From: Nemertoderma westbladi | Lineage: Eukaryota > Xenacoelomorpha > Nemertodermatida > Nemertodermatidae | NCBI GenBank assembly: GCA_032718475.1 | Contig: JAUCBJ010000106.1 | Span: 1 to 61,393, forward strand | DNA length: 61,393 nucleotides | Direction of reading: 5' to 3' | Shown: positions 34,029 to 42,809 of the stretch, piece after piece | Numbering within the stretch: position 1 is the first letter of the stretch | Layout: each line of letters opens with the position of its first letter | Notes under the pieces: model-generated | The model's input: the letters and a program-made list of their open reading frames with translations, nothing else | Database searches by the model: none | Told to the model about the DNA's origin: nothing | Position numbers and translations under genes: made by a program

Positions 34029-34933
34029 ACTAGTGTGTTATAGGTACACCACCCCCCCTCAAATTTTTTTAACTAGCTAGTTTTTGCTATTTCTTTTTAT
34101 GAACATGTTCTAGAACATGTTAGCTATTAAAAAAAATATATATATATGTTCTAGAAAAAAATATTTTTTGTTCTAGAACAATTAAAAAAATTAATGTACT
34201 ATTTTTATTTTTTAATAATGTTCTAGAACATATTAGCTATTCAGAACTAGAAAAAAAAAGTTCTAGAGCAAATAGTTTTTGATCTACAGTAGAACAGTTC
34301 AAAAAATATAAAATTTTTTTTAATTTTATTTAGAATTTGTTTCATATAATTTTTAATCGTTGCTGGCAAGATGGGTTTGGGAGGGGGGGTTAGCTAGTAT
34401 TTTTTTAATAGCTAATTAAAATTAACAAAATTCACTGTATTGAGGTCATTATATTCAGAAATTAATGATATGCTTAGAATACGTATACTGTATAATATTT
34501 ATTATTTAGCAGACAGCGGGTAATATTTTCTGATCATATCCAACAGAGCAGAAATTGGGTTTTCTTTGTGTAGAAGCTTCTATCGAAACCCTGCTAGTTG
34601 TTGGGCGAAAGTCAAATCTTAGCTATAGAAATTCGATTATTCTAGAAAATTCACTTTCCTTGACATCAAATAAAACATAACTAACAAAAAATAAAATTTG
34701 TAAGATTTTTTTAAAATTTGTTCTAGTACAAAAAATACTTGTTCTAGAACAAAAAATATTTGTTCTAGAACAAAAAATATTTGTTCTAGAACAAAAAATA
34801 TTTATTCTAGAACATCTTCTTATTATTTTTCAAATGTATCTCATGTTCTAGAACATTTCATAAAAAGAAATAGCAAAAACTAGCTAGTAAAAAAATTTTA
34901 TTTTCAGAGGGGGTGTACCTATAACACACTAGT
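34029..34933. mobile_element. Foldback element filled with TTCTAGAA palindromes
   Basis: The ends are inverted copies of about 85 bp: ACTAGTGTGTTATAGGTACA at 34029, and its complement ending at 34933. Both arms continue through ACTAGCTAGTTTTTGCTATT and a TTCTTTTTATGAA word. The interior has about nine exact TTCTAGAA palindromes, several at a 21-bp spacing between about 34,720 and 34,815. No transposase is encoded and no convincing target duplication was found. Confidence 0.75.
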
Positions 34934-35433
34934 ACCGGTTAGAGGCCGGGTATCCTGTTTTGTCTAGTTCGCCCGGGCATTTGACTCGCCCACGTATTAG
35001 AATAGACATCAGGCTCCGTTCCCCCGCCAGTAGTAGTTTGCGTACTTGGTATCTGTTTATTTAGACACCCTGGACTGGGATTTGTTGTCAGATACTGTAC
35101 GAGCCCGTATACACTGCTTGATTCTACAGTAAGGTACATCGTTACTAGGAACCGGTAGGCGGTAGGCGGTACACTACTGGACTTTTCAGTAGGAGATATT
35201 CTATAGTCTAATATTAGTAGATTAGAGGGACTGTAGAATACCCGCTGTTGGAAAGGCTCTAAAAGGTACATTTAAAAATCATAAAATGTAGCCACGAGCG
35301 GAATTGACCACAATTTTTTTTAGAGGGGGGGGGGGGGGGGGGGGGGTGTGTGTGCCCAAAACACAGTACACAGTAGTACAAAGATACCTAACCCGATCAA
35401 TCAGTCAAACTTTAAGTTAATTGGGTGCATTAC
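34934..35433. other. Non-coding stretch with G-tract
   Basis: No supported gene. A G-tract of about 22 nt lies near 35,325-35,346. The last six bases, CATTAC (35428-35433), are the left target-site duplication of the Polinton. Confidence 0.7.
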
Positions 35434-35825
35434 AGTAGTATGGTAAACAGCTGAAATAAAACAGCGTCTGCCAAAGTCTACCATGTTAAAGAATTTGCCG
35501 AACGGCTCTTGCCCCGCCTACTTACTATGATTACTATTGTTGCCCCACCCACTTACTATGGTTACCATGGTTATCATTGTGCATATGTAACATATGTCAC
35601 CACTGTGTATATGTGACATATGTGGTATAAGGCTAGTCCGCAGACGGAAGTAATTTAATTAATTCGTGTCTACCGGTTGGCGTTTGACCTTGAACCGCAA
35701 TAGGTAAAACCCAATATCGCTAAGCAACAAGTTGTGGGGCGAGCCGCGAATTGGGTGTAAGGTTATAGTATTTATAATATTATTTTTAATTTGATTATTA
35801 TACTTAAATCCATCACCATTACTAT
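35434..35825 (+). repeat. Polinton left terminal inverted repeat
   Basis: About 392 bp, imperfectly matching the reverse complement of 54330-54711. Shared landmarks from the outside in are GGTAAACAGCTGAAATAAAA, ACATATG-rich text, ACCGCAATAGGTAAAACCCA and AAATCCATCACCATTACTAT. The two arms differ by small changes, for example one extra base in the outermost 15. Confidence 0.95.
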
Positions 35826-36960
35826 GGGGCGAGCCATGAAGTGAGTGATAGCATCGAAGTAAGGTTATGACGCGACAACTAAAAAAGGTAAATAAACACA
35901 GACTTATGGGGGCGAGCCATGAAGTGTGTGATTGGCGTTTGACCTTGAACCGCAATAGGTAAAACCCAATATAGTAAGTGGGTTGCAGACGTTTGTTATA
36001 AAACATGATTTCGTGATTTGATGAAAAAATGGGGTGAGCCATGAAGCGAGTGAAGCCTTAGCATATGGGTTAAGGTTATAGTATTTATAATATTATTTTA
36101 ATTTGATTATTCTACCTATGGGGCGAGCCATGAAGTGAGTGATAGCATCGAAGTAAGGTTATTGTATTCAACTAACGACAGCCACCAATATTACAATTCT
36201 ATAGTTATTGGTAAGCAACTAGTTGTGGGGCGAGCCGCGAAGTGAGTATAAAGTTATAGTATTTATAATATTAATTTTTAATATGATTATTCTACTTATA
36301 TGTGGAGGGGCGAGCCATGAAGTGTGTGAAAGCATATAGGTGCAATCGGAGAGTTGTCTAATCGCCGTCCGGCGCCGACATAAATTTTAATTGCTAATAA
36401 CTCGGTTACACGGTGATTTGATGACAAAATAGGGCGAGCCATGAAGCGAGCGAAGCCTTAGAATATGGGTATCATTAACGAGTTGTGGGGGGAGGGCGAG
36501 TTTGATCGATTATTCTTGGTGGGCATACATACATTGATTGAGTACCGCACCCGTGTATAGAGAACTATCTGGACTTCCAGGGGTACGCATCTGGCTATAG
36601 TACGCTAACCTAATGTCCTGAGCCTTCACGCAGCACGAAGTAAGCAAAGCCTTTAGCATGTATAGGAACTATTGTTGAATTTGTTGATTATTATTGTTAT
36701 TATAATAATTTCCGAAATTATTACTTACATTAATTTTCGGTAGGTGGTGGTATATAGGCGCTATCGGTGAGTTGTCTTATCACCGTCCGGCGCCAACATA
36801 AGTTTTAATTGCTAATAACTCTGTTATACAGTGATTTGATGAAAAAATAGGACGAGCCATGAATCGAACGAAGCCTTAGAATATGGGTACCCGCGCGGCG
36901 CGGAGTGAGCAAAGCCTTTAGCGTGTGGGTACTATTGTTGAATTTTGGTAATTATTTATT
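35826..36960 (+). repeat. Subterminal repeat array of the Polinton
   Basis: At least eight copies of a GGGGCGAGCCATGAAGTGAG-like word occur here (near 35826, 35909, 36032, 36120, 36226, 36306, 36430, 36848), and a ninth lies in the terminal repeat. They are interspersed with TTATAGTATTTATAATATTA blocks. A block of about 100 bp starting around 36,350 is repeated near 36,760 (sharing CGTCCGGCGCC and TTTTAATTGCTAATAACTC). A fragment of the terminal repeat (ACCGCAATAGGTAAAACCCA) recurs at about 35,950. No coding region is seen. The array exists only at the left end. Confidence 0.85.
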
Positions 36961-37002
36961 GTTATTATATTAATTGTTGAAATTAAATTACATTAACTTA
37001 CA

Positions 37003-37401
37003 TTAATGTTGGGTGGGAGGCTGCGTTCTTGTTTGCCCCATCATTCTTGGGGGGCAGGCGCAAGTCGGGCGGACTACCCCACCAACAATTCTACCCGGCT
37101 CCACAGGGACTACCCCTTCTTGCGGCGGATCCGGGGGGAACCACGGCGATAAGCCACGACCTCTCCCTCGGGGCCGCTTATTCGGAAATACCATGGCAAT
37201 AGGCCTAAGAGGCCTACCAATCCCCGGATAAAAATTGATAGGCCTATACAACGCTGCCATCGGTGTATTAGGCCTTCTAAGGGGTTCAATGGTACCCCCG
37301 CGACTCCCCCCGCCGTAAGTTTGGGGCACCCTGCCAGAAACGGGTATTTGTTGGGTGGGGTCTTCTGCTTCAGGATTCTTGAGTTCGCCGCTTTCAGCCA
37401 T
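37003..37401 (-). CDS. Pro/Gly/Arg-rich Polinton protein of unknown role
   Basis: A 132-residue frame from ATG at 37401, the last leftward gene before the subterminal repeats. The composition is strongly biased to Pro, Gly and Arg, with RGRGRGLSPWFPPDPPQ in the middle and a QTRTQPPTQH tail, and no predicted globular domain. I recognise no family. Its place among virion genes and its basic, low-complexity character would fit a DNA-binding or structural accessory protein, but this is inference. Confidence 0.5.
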   Translation of the reverse strand: MAESGELKNPEAEDPTQQIPVSGRVPQTYGGGSRGGTIEPLRRPNTPMAALYRPINFYPGIGRPLRPIAMVFPNKRPRGRGRGLSPWFPPDPPQEGVVPVEPGRIVGGVVRPTCACPPRMMGQTRTQPPTQH

Positions 37402-37631
37402 ATTGATAATATTATATATTATATAATAATATTTATTAATAATAATTTAAAATTAAAATAATAAAGTGTTGTCAATATCGCCATTCCCAATGTTATATAG
37501 CAAACTACAACAGAACTAACTACTTTGGTAAGGCTAATTATCTATGCTTCGTATATGGCTTATTTTCTTTTGCGAAACCGGCCACATATGTGAGTAAATT
37601 GAACCCAGAGCTTTGATTGTCGTTAGAGCGT

Positions 37632-38033
37632 TTAATTATTGTCTAATGAGCGTAGCGTGGATAGAGATTCTGGCCTTTGTGTTAACCACATAGGTTGGGC
37701 GGCAGATGCTTGGTATATAACGGAAAGAGTTGGGTCCCAATGTGCTCTATGTCCAATTATTATTCCAGTTTTACCAGCCGCCCACACGTTAACGAGACCC
37801 CTGCAAGGTTTCTGCGATTGACGATGAAAATTAAAAACGAATAGTGCTGCGTGAAGACCCCAACCCACGTCACTTACCGTGTCCCATATATTTATTAAAA
37901 ATATTGCTATTACTATATACCCAAGAAATAAATATTTATTATTAATATTAACGCTAATAATATGTTCACACACCGCAATTGAATATACCCATAACCGAAA
38001 TAAATAAATTATTTTATTAATGAAAGTGTCCAC
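37632..38033 (-). CDS. Possible membrane protein of the Polinton
   Basis: A 133-codon frame that overlaps the end of the protease gene and has no ATG near its start (the first codon would be GTG). The first half has two hydrophobic stretches (YLFRLWVYSIAV and FLGYIVIAIFLINI). The second half has a GLVNVWAAGKTGIIIGH stretch. It could be a real gene with a different start or a broken remnant. I recognise no family. Confidence 0.25.
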   Translation of the reverse strand: MDTFINKIIYLFRLWVYSIAVCEHIISVNINNKYLFLGYIVIAIFLINIWDTVSDVGWGLHAALFVFNFHRQSQKPCRGLVNVWAAGKTGIIIGHRAHWDPTLSVIYQASAAQPMWLTQRPESLSTLRSLDNN

Positions 38034-38449
38034 AGTAATAACAATAAATCATTGTAACGCAAATTAGAGGTGAATATATTCATTGCTCCGGGATTTTTCG
38101 GCACCTCGGTTAAATAATACAGACAAAATAGACCACACTGAGTCGATTGTGGCGCTTGAAATATTTTACGATTCCAAGTATGCCTTTGGGTATATTTATG
38201 CAGCCAATATGATATTTTTGGCGGCGGGGCTTTACCAAACGAATCTAAATAATAAGCAATTCTGTTAACCATGCGTACGCAAGACCAGTGTTGTCCTGGT
38301 AGGCCTATACGTTGATTATTAATAATAAATGAATAATTTTGTTTCTGCTTATTTTTTTTTGTGTGTATTAGGAGTAATTGGTCGATTGCGTAAACACCGA
38401 TGTATTCGGGCCCCACCGGGAATTTCGCTAATTGTATAGAGTCCAACAT
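38009..38449 (-). CDS. PRO: Adenain-like cysteine protease
   Basis: 146 residues from ATG at 38449. The catalytic layout of adenovirus-type proteases is visible: GQHW with His54, YYLDSFG with Asp69, and QSTQCGLFCLYYL with Gln104 and Cys105. In the family this enzyme matures virion proteins. It is shorter than adenain (about 200 residues) but keeps the core and all catalytic positions. It lies 94 bp downstream of the capsid gene on the same strand, as usual for virion gene blocks. It appears intact. Confidence 0.88.
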   Translation of the reverse strand: MLDSIQLAKFPVGPEYIGVYAIDQLLLIHTKKNKQKQNYSFIINNQRIGLPGQHWSCVRMVNRIAYYLDSFGKAPPPKISYWLHKYTQRHTWNRKIFQAPQSTQCGLFCLYYLTEVPKNPGAMNIFTSNLRYNDLLLLLWTLSLIK

Positions 38450-38543
38450 CTTAGCGTACGCGTATCATTAAAAGTTTAAGATAATTTTTCTAATTCCGCA
38501 GGCGGCGTGGCTTCGCTTACTTTGTACTATGCGAGATCTTTAT

Positions 38544-39794
38544 TTATTCGGTTATTATTTCCTTGGCTTCTGAAATAGATAGAAGAGCGTCATAGCTTGC
38601 CATTAATATAACGTTAATAGTGTTAACTAGCGCATTACTAAATTTCAGAATCAAATGCCCGCTTGTATGTATACTAGGTTGAATCTCATGGCTTTGATCG
38701 CCTCCGGCGGTAAGATCAAATACGATCAAAGGAAATTGGGTACGAAACCGTTCTGGTGTTAGCGAGCAAAATACGCCGCTCAAGCTCTTGAACACGTTCA
38801 TTAAACTTTCGAATTCCAGCATAAAATTGTTTTCTGGAAAGTTAGGGCGATATGGATACCCGTGTATAATACGGGAGTCGATGTTTAGTTCGGCATAATT
38901 TAAACCGAAATGGTTAAAATGTAGCGGATTACTGCTTAATTCCCCGTTGAAGCTGGCGTTGGTAAGCATTCCAATCAAAATATACTTAGGTAATTTCCCT
39001 TGGATTATGTTCGATTCTGTATAACTGGACTGCCCACCACCAATAGTGAAGGTTTTCACTTCTTGTTTTAACAAGTTATAAATAAAGTCATTTTTTTGTG
39101 ACCCCAACAAATGCGCGCGCATAACCTCAGCATCAATCCTGTGGCGTTTTATTTTTAAATTAATATTCATGATTTCAACTCTTGGGTTTACCAATCCTGC
39201 GGGGGGTTCAACTTTCAAAAAAAAATTATTCGATACTCGGTCTATACGAAGTCGAATGTTAATTCCTGGCGGCAGTAATTTGTCCTGGCTTGTTAGGTCT
39301 AAAAAAATTGGGGCCACAACGAATTTAACATAATTCCCACGAACGTCATTCTCAGTAGCGACAGGTACCCCACCTAGATTATTATCTGTATCTTCATATC
39401 CGCCAGCTCTTAAGATACTGCGTTTTTCATTAGCATCTGTCAACAGTAATGTCTGAAACGTAGACTTATAGGCGTAGAACCCATTCGAGGTTTCAACTAG
39501 CTTTTCATTTAGGTATAACAAACAATTTTCAAATAGTGACCCACCGGGGTAATTGAGATGGTGGAGGGTTGTATCGTCGTTAGCCCTATTACCATCCCAT
39601 GTAATTTTATATTTAATGTGAAATTTCGAATTCTTTAAATCAGTATATAGAACATTTGACTGGGGTATAAAGAACTCTATTTGCCTGGCATTCGCATCAA
39701 GAGTAGAAATCGGGTAGATATCCAAAAAATGTGAAGATGTATATTCTCGCTGATTTGTTTTACTCGAGAATAATGATAATTCTAATTTACTCAT
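38544..39794 (-). CDS. MCP: Major capsid protein (double jelly-roll type)
   Basis: 416 residues if translation starts at the ATG at 39794 (MSKLELSLFSS). An upstream in-frame ATG at 39854 would add 20 residues, but it overlaps the preceding basic frame, which stops at 39802, so the internal start fits the compact layout better. The N-terminal region shows the pattern of Polinton capsid proteins: a YPISTLDANARQIEFFIP segment, ITWDGNRANDD, and then NYPGGSLFENCLLYLNEKLV followed by a Tyr-rich stretch. The second half has the alternating beta-strand text expected of a second jelly roll. The protein should form the trimeric shell building block. No stop interrupts it. Confidence 0.82.
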   Translation of the reverse strand: MSKLELSLFSSKTNQREYTSSHFLDIYPISTLDANARQIEFFIPQSNVLYTDLKNSKFHIKYKITWDGNRANDDTTLHHLNYPGGSLFENCLLYLNEKLVETSNGFYAYKSTFQTLLLTDANEKRSILRAGGYEDTDNNLGGVPVATENDVRGNYVKFVVAPIFLDLTSQDKLLPPGINIRLRIDRVSNNFFLKVEPPAGLVNPRVEIMNINLKIKRHRIDAEVMRAHLLGSQKNDFIYNLLKQEVKTFTIGGGQSSYTESNIIQGKLPKYILIGMLTNASFNGELSSNPLHFNHFGLNYAELNIDSRIIHGYPYRPNFPENNFMLEFESLMNVFKSLSGVFCSLTPERFRTQFPLIVFDLTAGGDQSHEIQPSIHTSGHLILKFSNALVNTINVILMASYDALLSISEAKEIITE

Positions 39795-39801
39795 TGTTAA
39801 G

Positions 39802-39969
39802 TTACATAAAAATGTCGCGAAATTTATTATTTCGCTTTTTACGTTTGCGCCCAACGTTCATACCCACACTTGGGTGTCGCCGTTTCCCGCTCCTCTTTTT
39901 TTTACTTTTCGGGTTTGTAAATTCATTGTATACCCGTTGGGCGATTTGGCGTGTCTTTGGATGAAGTTC
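39802..39969 (-). CDS. Very basic 55-codon extension or separate core-like peptide
   Basis: The frame of the preceding gene ends in TAA at 39970-39972 but stays open for 55 more codons, to a TAA at 39802-39804, 7 bp before the capsid start. The segment is rich in Lys/Arg (KSKKKRSGKRRH and GRKRKKRNNK), like the small DNA-condensing core peptides of adenovirus-type virions. It has no ATG near its start; the first one falls at about residue 37. It may be reached by readthrough, or be the 3' part of a gene split by a nonsense change. The TAA context, CGGTAAGAA, also resembles a splice donor. Confidence 0.4.
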   Translation of the reverse strand, partial: ELHPKTRQIAQRVYNEFTNPKSKKKRSGKRRHPSVGMNVGRKRKKRNNKFRDIFM

Positions 39970-40329
39970 TTACCGCGCGGCCACTTTATTTATCAAATCA
40001 TCTGCTTTACTGCGTAAAATACGTTTTCCTTCCGGTATTATGTATTTCCGCGCTACTCTTGCTGCTTTGGGGAGGGCTTTAGTTAGCACCTTTCTCCCTA
40101 ACTTGCGCGCTAATATACCGAGGCCAGTTGTTAATATTCCGCGCCCGCGCTGACGATTTTGGGTGTATCGCCGCCCGAATTTATTATTCTTATTATTCCA
40201 TATACCAGTAGATGGGCCAAACCCTGGGAGAATGCTTCCACCCTTAAAAACGGGTATATCACTATAATTCCCACTTCCCAGTTGGATTTGTGGGGCGCTA
40301 TATAATTTAAACAAATTAGAATCTGACAT
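39970..40329 (-). CDS. Gly-rich, basic virion-like protein
   Basis: 119 residues from ATG at 40329. The N-terminal half is Gly/Ser/Pro-rich (QLGSGNYSDIPVFKGGSILP). The C-terminal half is a basic amphipathic stretch (TTGLGILARKLGRKVLTKAL), followed by KAARVARKYIIPEGKRIL. Small basic proteins with amphipathic helices occur next to capsid genes in Polintons and adenovirus-like elements and can be core or membrane-active proteins. I cannot choose between these. A basic frame continues past its stop codon. Confidence 0.55.
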   Translation of the reverse strand: MSDSNLFKLYSAPQIQLGSGNYSDIPVFKGGSILPGFGPSTGIWNNKNNKFGRRYTQNRQRGRGILTTGLGILARKLGRKVLTKALPKAARVARKYIIPEGKRILRSKADDLINKVAAR

Positions 40330-40451
40330 TATTATTATGAGTATTTATTATAACGTATAATAATAATTCTTTACTACATACGTATATGTGTAATCAACAA
40401 ATAATATATGTACCACATAATAATACAATATAATTAATAAATATATACACA

Positions 40452-41036
40452 TTAATTTGATGACAACCATTTCCCATAACCAACTGCGAGTTTCATAGAA
40501 CAGTAATTAAAACAAGAATCTTTATCAGAATGGTAGGCACAATTTGTTATTCCCGAATAATCATGGAAAAGACATTTGGTATCATAATCAACATATTTTT
40601 CGTTTATGCCGTACGTTTCTAGAAGTGTTCTATTCACATTAAATTCATTTTTTAAAATAAATAATTTCGGTATTCCGCGTATTAATATTTGAAACCCCAA
40701 CCGTTTTTTTTCTTGTAACCATTCCTGTATGTACATTTTAAATGCGCTTTGGTCCATAAATCCGTAGCCAAAATTAATGTGATGCGTAATATTGGCGAGT
40801 TGTGTGTATTCGCTTAAACTTAAAATTTTTGCGGGTGGACCATTAATAAACCATACGTTTTCTAATGATTTGATGGTAGTATTATAAGCCGCAAACTCTT
40901 TAAAATAAATGGTTGCAACGGGGTGTTGGCCGATCTGCGGATGATGCGTATAATATTGGAAATCTACTATTATTCCTGGGGTTTCCAGCATCGGGTAATA
41001 ATCACGCCCACGGCTGCGACTTAGAAATTTATCCAT
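40452..41036 (-). CDS. Cys/His-containing Polinton protein of unknown role
   Basis: 194 residues from ATG at 41036. It shows an N-terminal strand with IIVDFQYY, a central FKEFAAYN, a THHINFGYGF segment, a helical EWLQEKKRLGFQILIRGIP and a C-terminal Cys/His-rich end (CLFHDYSGITNCAYHSDKD, then CFNYC). This pattern recurs, as I recall it, in uncharacterised proteins of invertebrate mobile elements, possibly with a nuclease-like fold, but I see no complete catalytic set. It sits between virion genes, is uninterrupted, and is on the same strand as its neighbours. Confidence 0.55.
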   Translation of the reverse strand: MDKFLSRSRGRDYYPMLETPGIIVDFQYYTHHPQIGQHPVATIYFKEFAAYNTTIKSLENVWFINGPPAKILSLSEYTQLANITHHINFGYGFMDQSAFKMYIQEWLQEKKRLGFQILIRGIPKLFILKNEFNVNRTLLETYGINEKYVDYDTKCLFHDYSGITNCAYHSDKDSCFNYCSMKLAVGYGKWLSSN

Positions 41037-41110
41037 ATAGTCGCTATTACTTCAGATAATCAGATAAGAATAAATAATAAATAATTTACATCGATTAAAT
41101 TGTGACTATC

Positions 41111-41914
41111 TCAATAAATTTGTATAAAATGAAGCGTCAATATTGAATTTCCATAATGAAAGCGCAACAAATTTCCCGAATCCCCAATCAACCGAACTCG
41201 TATATAACGTAAATTAGATGTTGAATTAACTTTTTTATAGTAGACTTCCTCAACTTCTCGACTAATAATTTGCCCATATTCCCCTTCTATGGGTATGCCA
41301 CGCAACAGAGGGTATTCGCTATTGTCTACAAATTGAGGTTCGACGCAATTGATATGTATATTTATGTTGGGTTCCAGTATTTCGACAGCATTAGGATGCT
41401 TATGGCAGTTGTACTTATTATTTCGTGAATCAATCCTTAGCAAGTGATAATCCCCTACAGCATTTTGTACACACATAAAACCTTTGCCGTCAACCTCGTG
41501 TTCTGTTAATCCTAGGTAACCACCCAAACGTTTACTGACAAATATCGACAACTGTTTACCTTTAAAATGTATGGTTATATTACCGGAGCGTGCTCTATTA
41601 TCAATTATATTAATTTGGCCTTTAATAAGGCTTTTGTTGAAGTACTCAATGATCCTTTCCAATGATAGGAAAGATCCTTCGGGGAGAGTAACATCTCTTG
41701 TAAACATTTTTTTATTTTTTATGGCCTTTATATAAATGTCGCTATTGTCATACCTGATACTAGATACGTACGTTATACCGGTTAAACCTACTAACCACTG
41801 CCCTCTAGCGAAAGGTAAAGGAATTTGCAAATTTGTTTGGAAATCGCTGGGGCTATTACGCGGGAATTCTATGGGGTTTGCGTTTGAGGGTAGTACAACG
41901 TAATAACTGTTCAT
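41111..41914 (-). CDS. Penton-like minor capsid protein, second copy
   Basis: 267 residues from ATG at 41914, overlapping the end of the upstream paralogue by 4 bp. The N-terminus (FPRNSPSDFQTNLQIPLPF, then QWLVGLTGITYVSS) has the conserved start of Polinton-type minor capsid proteins: a P-x-N-x-P-x-DF turn, then a W-x-VGL strand. The C-terminus (a LRYIRVRLIG strand, then LRFHYGNSILTLHF) closes the jelly roll. In the family this protein forms the five-fold vertices. It is intact, unlike its upstream paralogue, so it may supply the function alone. Confidence 0.75.
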   Translation of the reverse strand: MNSYYVVLPSNANPIEFPRNSPSDFQTNLQIPLPFARGQWLVGLTGITYVSSIRYDNSDIYIKAIKNKKMFTRDVTLPEGSFLSLERIIEYFNKSLIKGQINIIDNRARSGNITIHFKGKQLSIFVSKRLGGYLGLTEHEVDGKGFMCVQNAVGDYHLLRIDSRNNKYNCHKHPNAVEILEPNINIHINCVEPQFVDNSEYPLLRGIPIEGEYGQIISREVEEVYYKKVNSTSNLRYIRVRLIGDSGNLLRFHYGNSILTLHFIQIY

Positions 41915-42795
41915 TCTTGTAGTTTTTGTCGCCGTTGTTGTTTTTTGAGTTCTAGAACTAAAATTGTTTTACCTCCATGAAAGACTATATGCTTTCCTTT
42001 ATGGTCGCGAAGCGTTATACTAATTGTATCGAGCACTTTTTTATTTTTTAATTGTTTGTAATGTGTGTTTTTGAATTCCTGGTTGATGAATGAGTATGGT
42101 TCCCATTTCAAGGGGATTATCCGCAAAAGAGGCGCCATCGAATGTCCTACGTGAGAAGATTCAATCATATCTGTATATATAAACATTGTGTGTCTATCCC
42201 TCGTTATATCGCAAGGTTCGGGGAATTCAACCCCATCCATTTTGTTTGTGTCTTTACAGCCTAAGTTCAATAAATCATCATCTCCGTTGTAGTGTATTGC
42301 CCAAAGCGCCCCAAGACCCATTAAATTATTTTTTAAACTCGATAACCCGAAAATATTTATTATATCTCCATAGAATTGGAAATAGCGACCTTTCTTACAA
42401 TGTAGATGAATTTTTGATGTATGTTTTTGGTAGTTAAACTTAACATCTTTGAAACCGTGGTGGGATATTGTGGGATTTTTCAAATAAACACTAATATGGT
42501 TTTAAATTGACTCAATAGAAGCATATAGCCCAAGATTAAAATCGATTTCTATAAGATTGTATGGAGCTATATGAAATTCCAAATCCTCATCATACATATA
42601 TTCCCCAATTCTAATTCCGGATCTTTGTTCAATATTTCTATAGGTCGACACATACTGTATTTCCTTTAGACCCACGACCCAATCTGTGCTGACGGGGATA
42701 GGTTTGGACAACTCAATCGTGAAATCGCTGGGAGTGTTATCGGGATATTTATCTAGACTGGCGTCGGAAGTCAACGTTAAATGTAAGTAATCCAT
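41911..42795 (-). pseudogene. Penton-like minor capsid protein, first copy, one in-frame stop
   Basis: One frame runs from ATG at 42795 to 41911, interrupted only by a TAA at 42502-42504, after codon 97. The N-terminal piece has the family start (YPDNTPSDFTIELSKPIP, then WVVGLKEIQYVS). The C-terminal piece has the typical middle and end (HTMFIYTDMIESSHVGH, PLLRIIPLKWEP, HIVFHGGKTILVLEL). Against the downstream paralogue the reading frame matches without a gap across the stop, so it is a point change and not an indel. It is either a nonsense mutation or a codon that is read through. Gene order is integrase, this gene, its paralogue. Confidence 0.8.
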
Positions 42796-42809
42796 AATAA
42801 TATAATTAA

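Noticed and set aside
34029-34933. LTR or enhancer of the adjacent Polinton
   Set aside because: It has its own inverted ends and lies outside the Polinton target duplication.
39731-39964. Hydrophobic plus-strand frame
   Set aside because: It is the complement of the Lys/Arg-rich segment upstream of the capsid gene and has no separate support.
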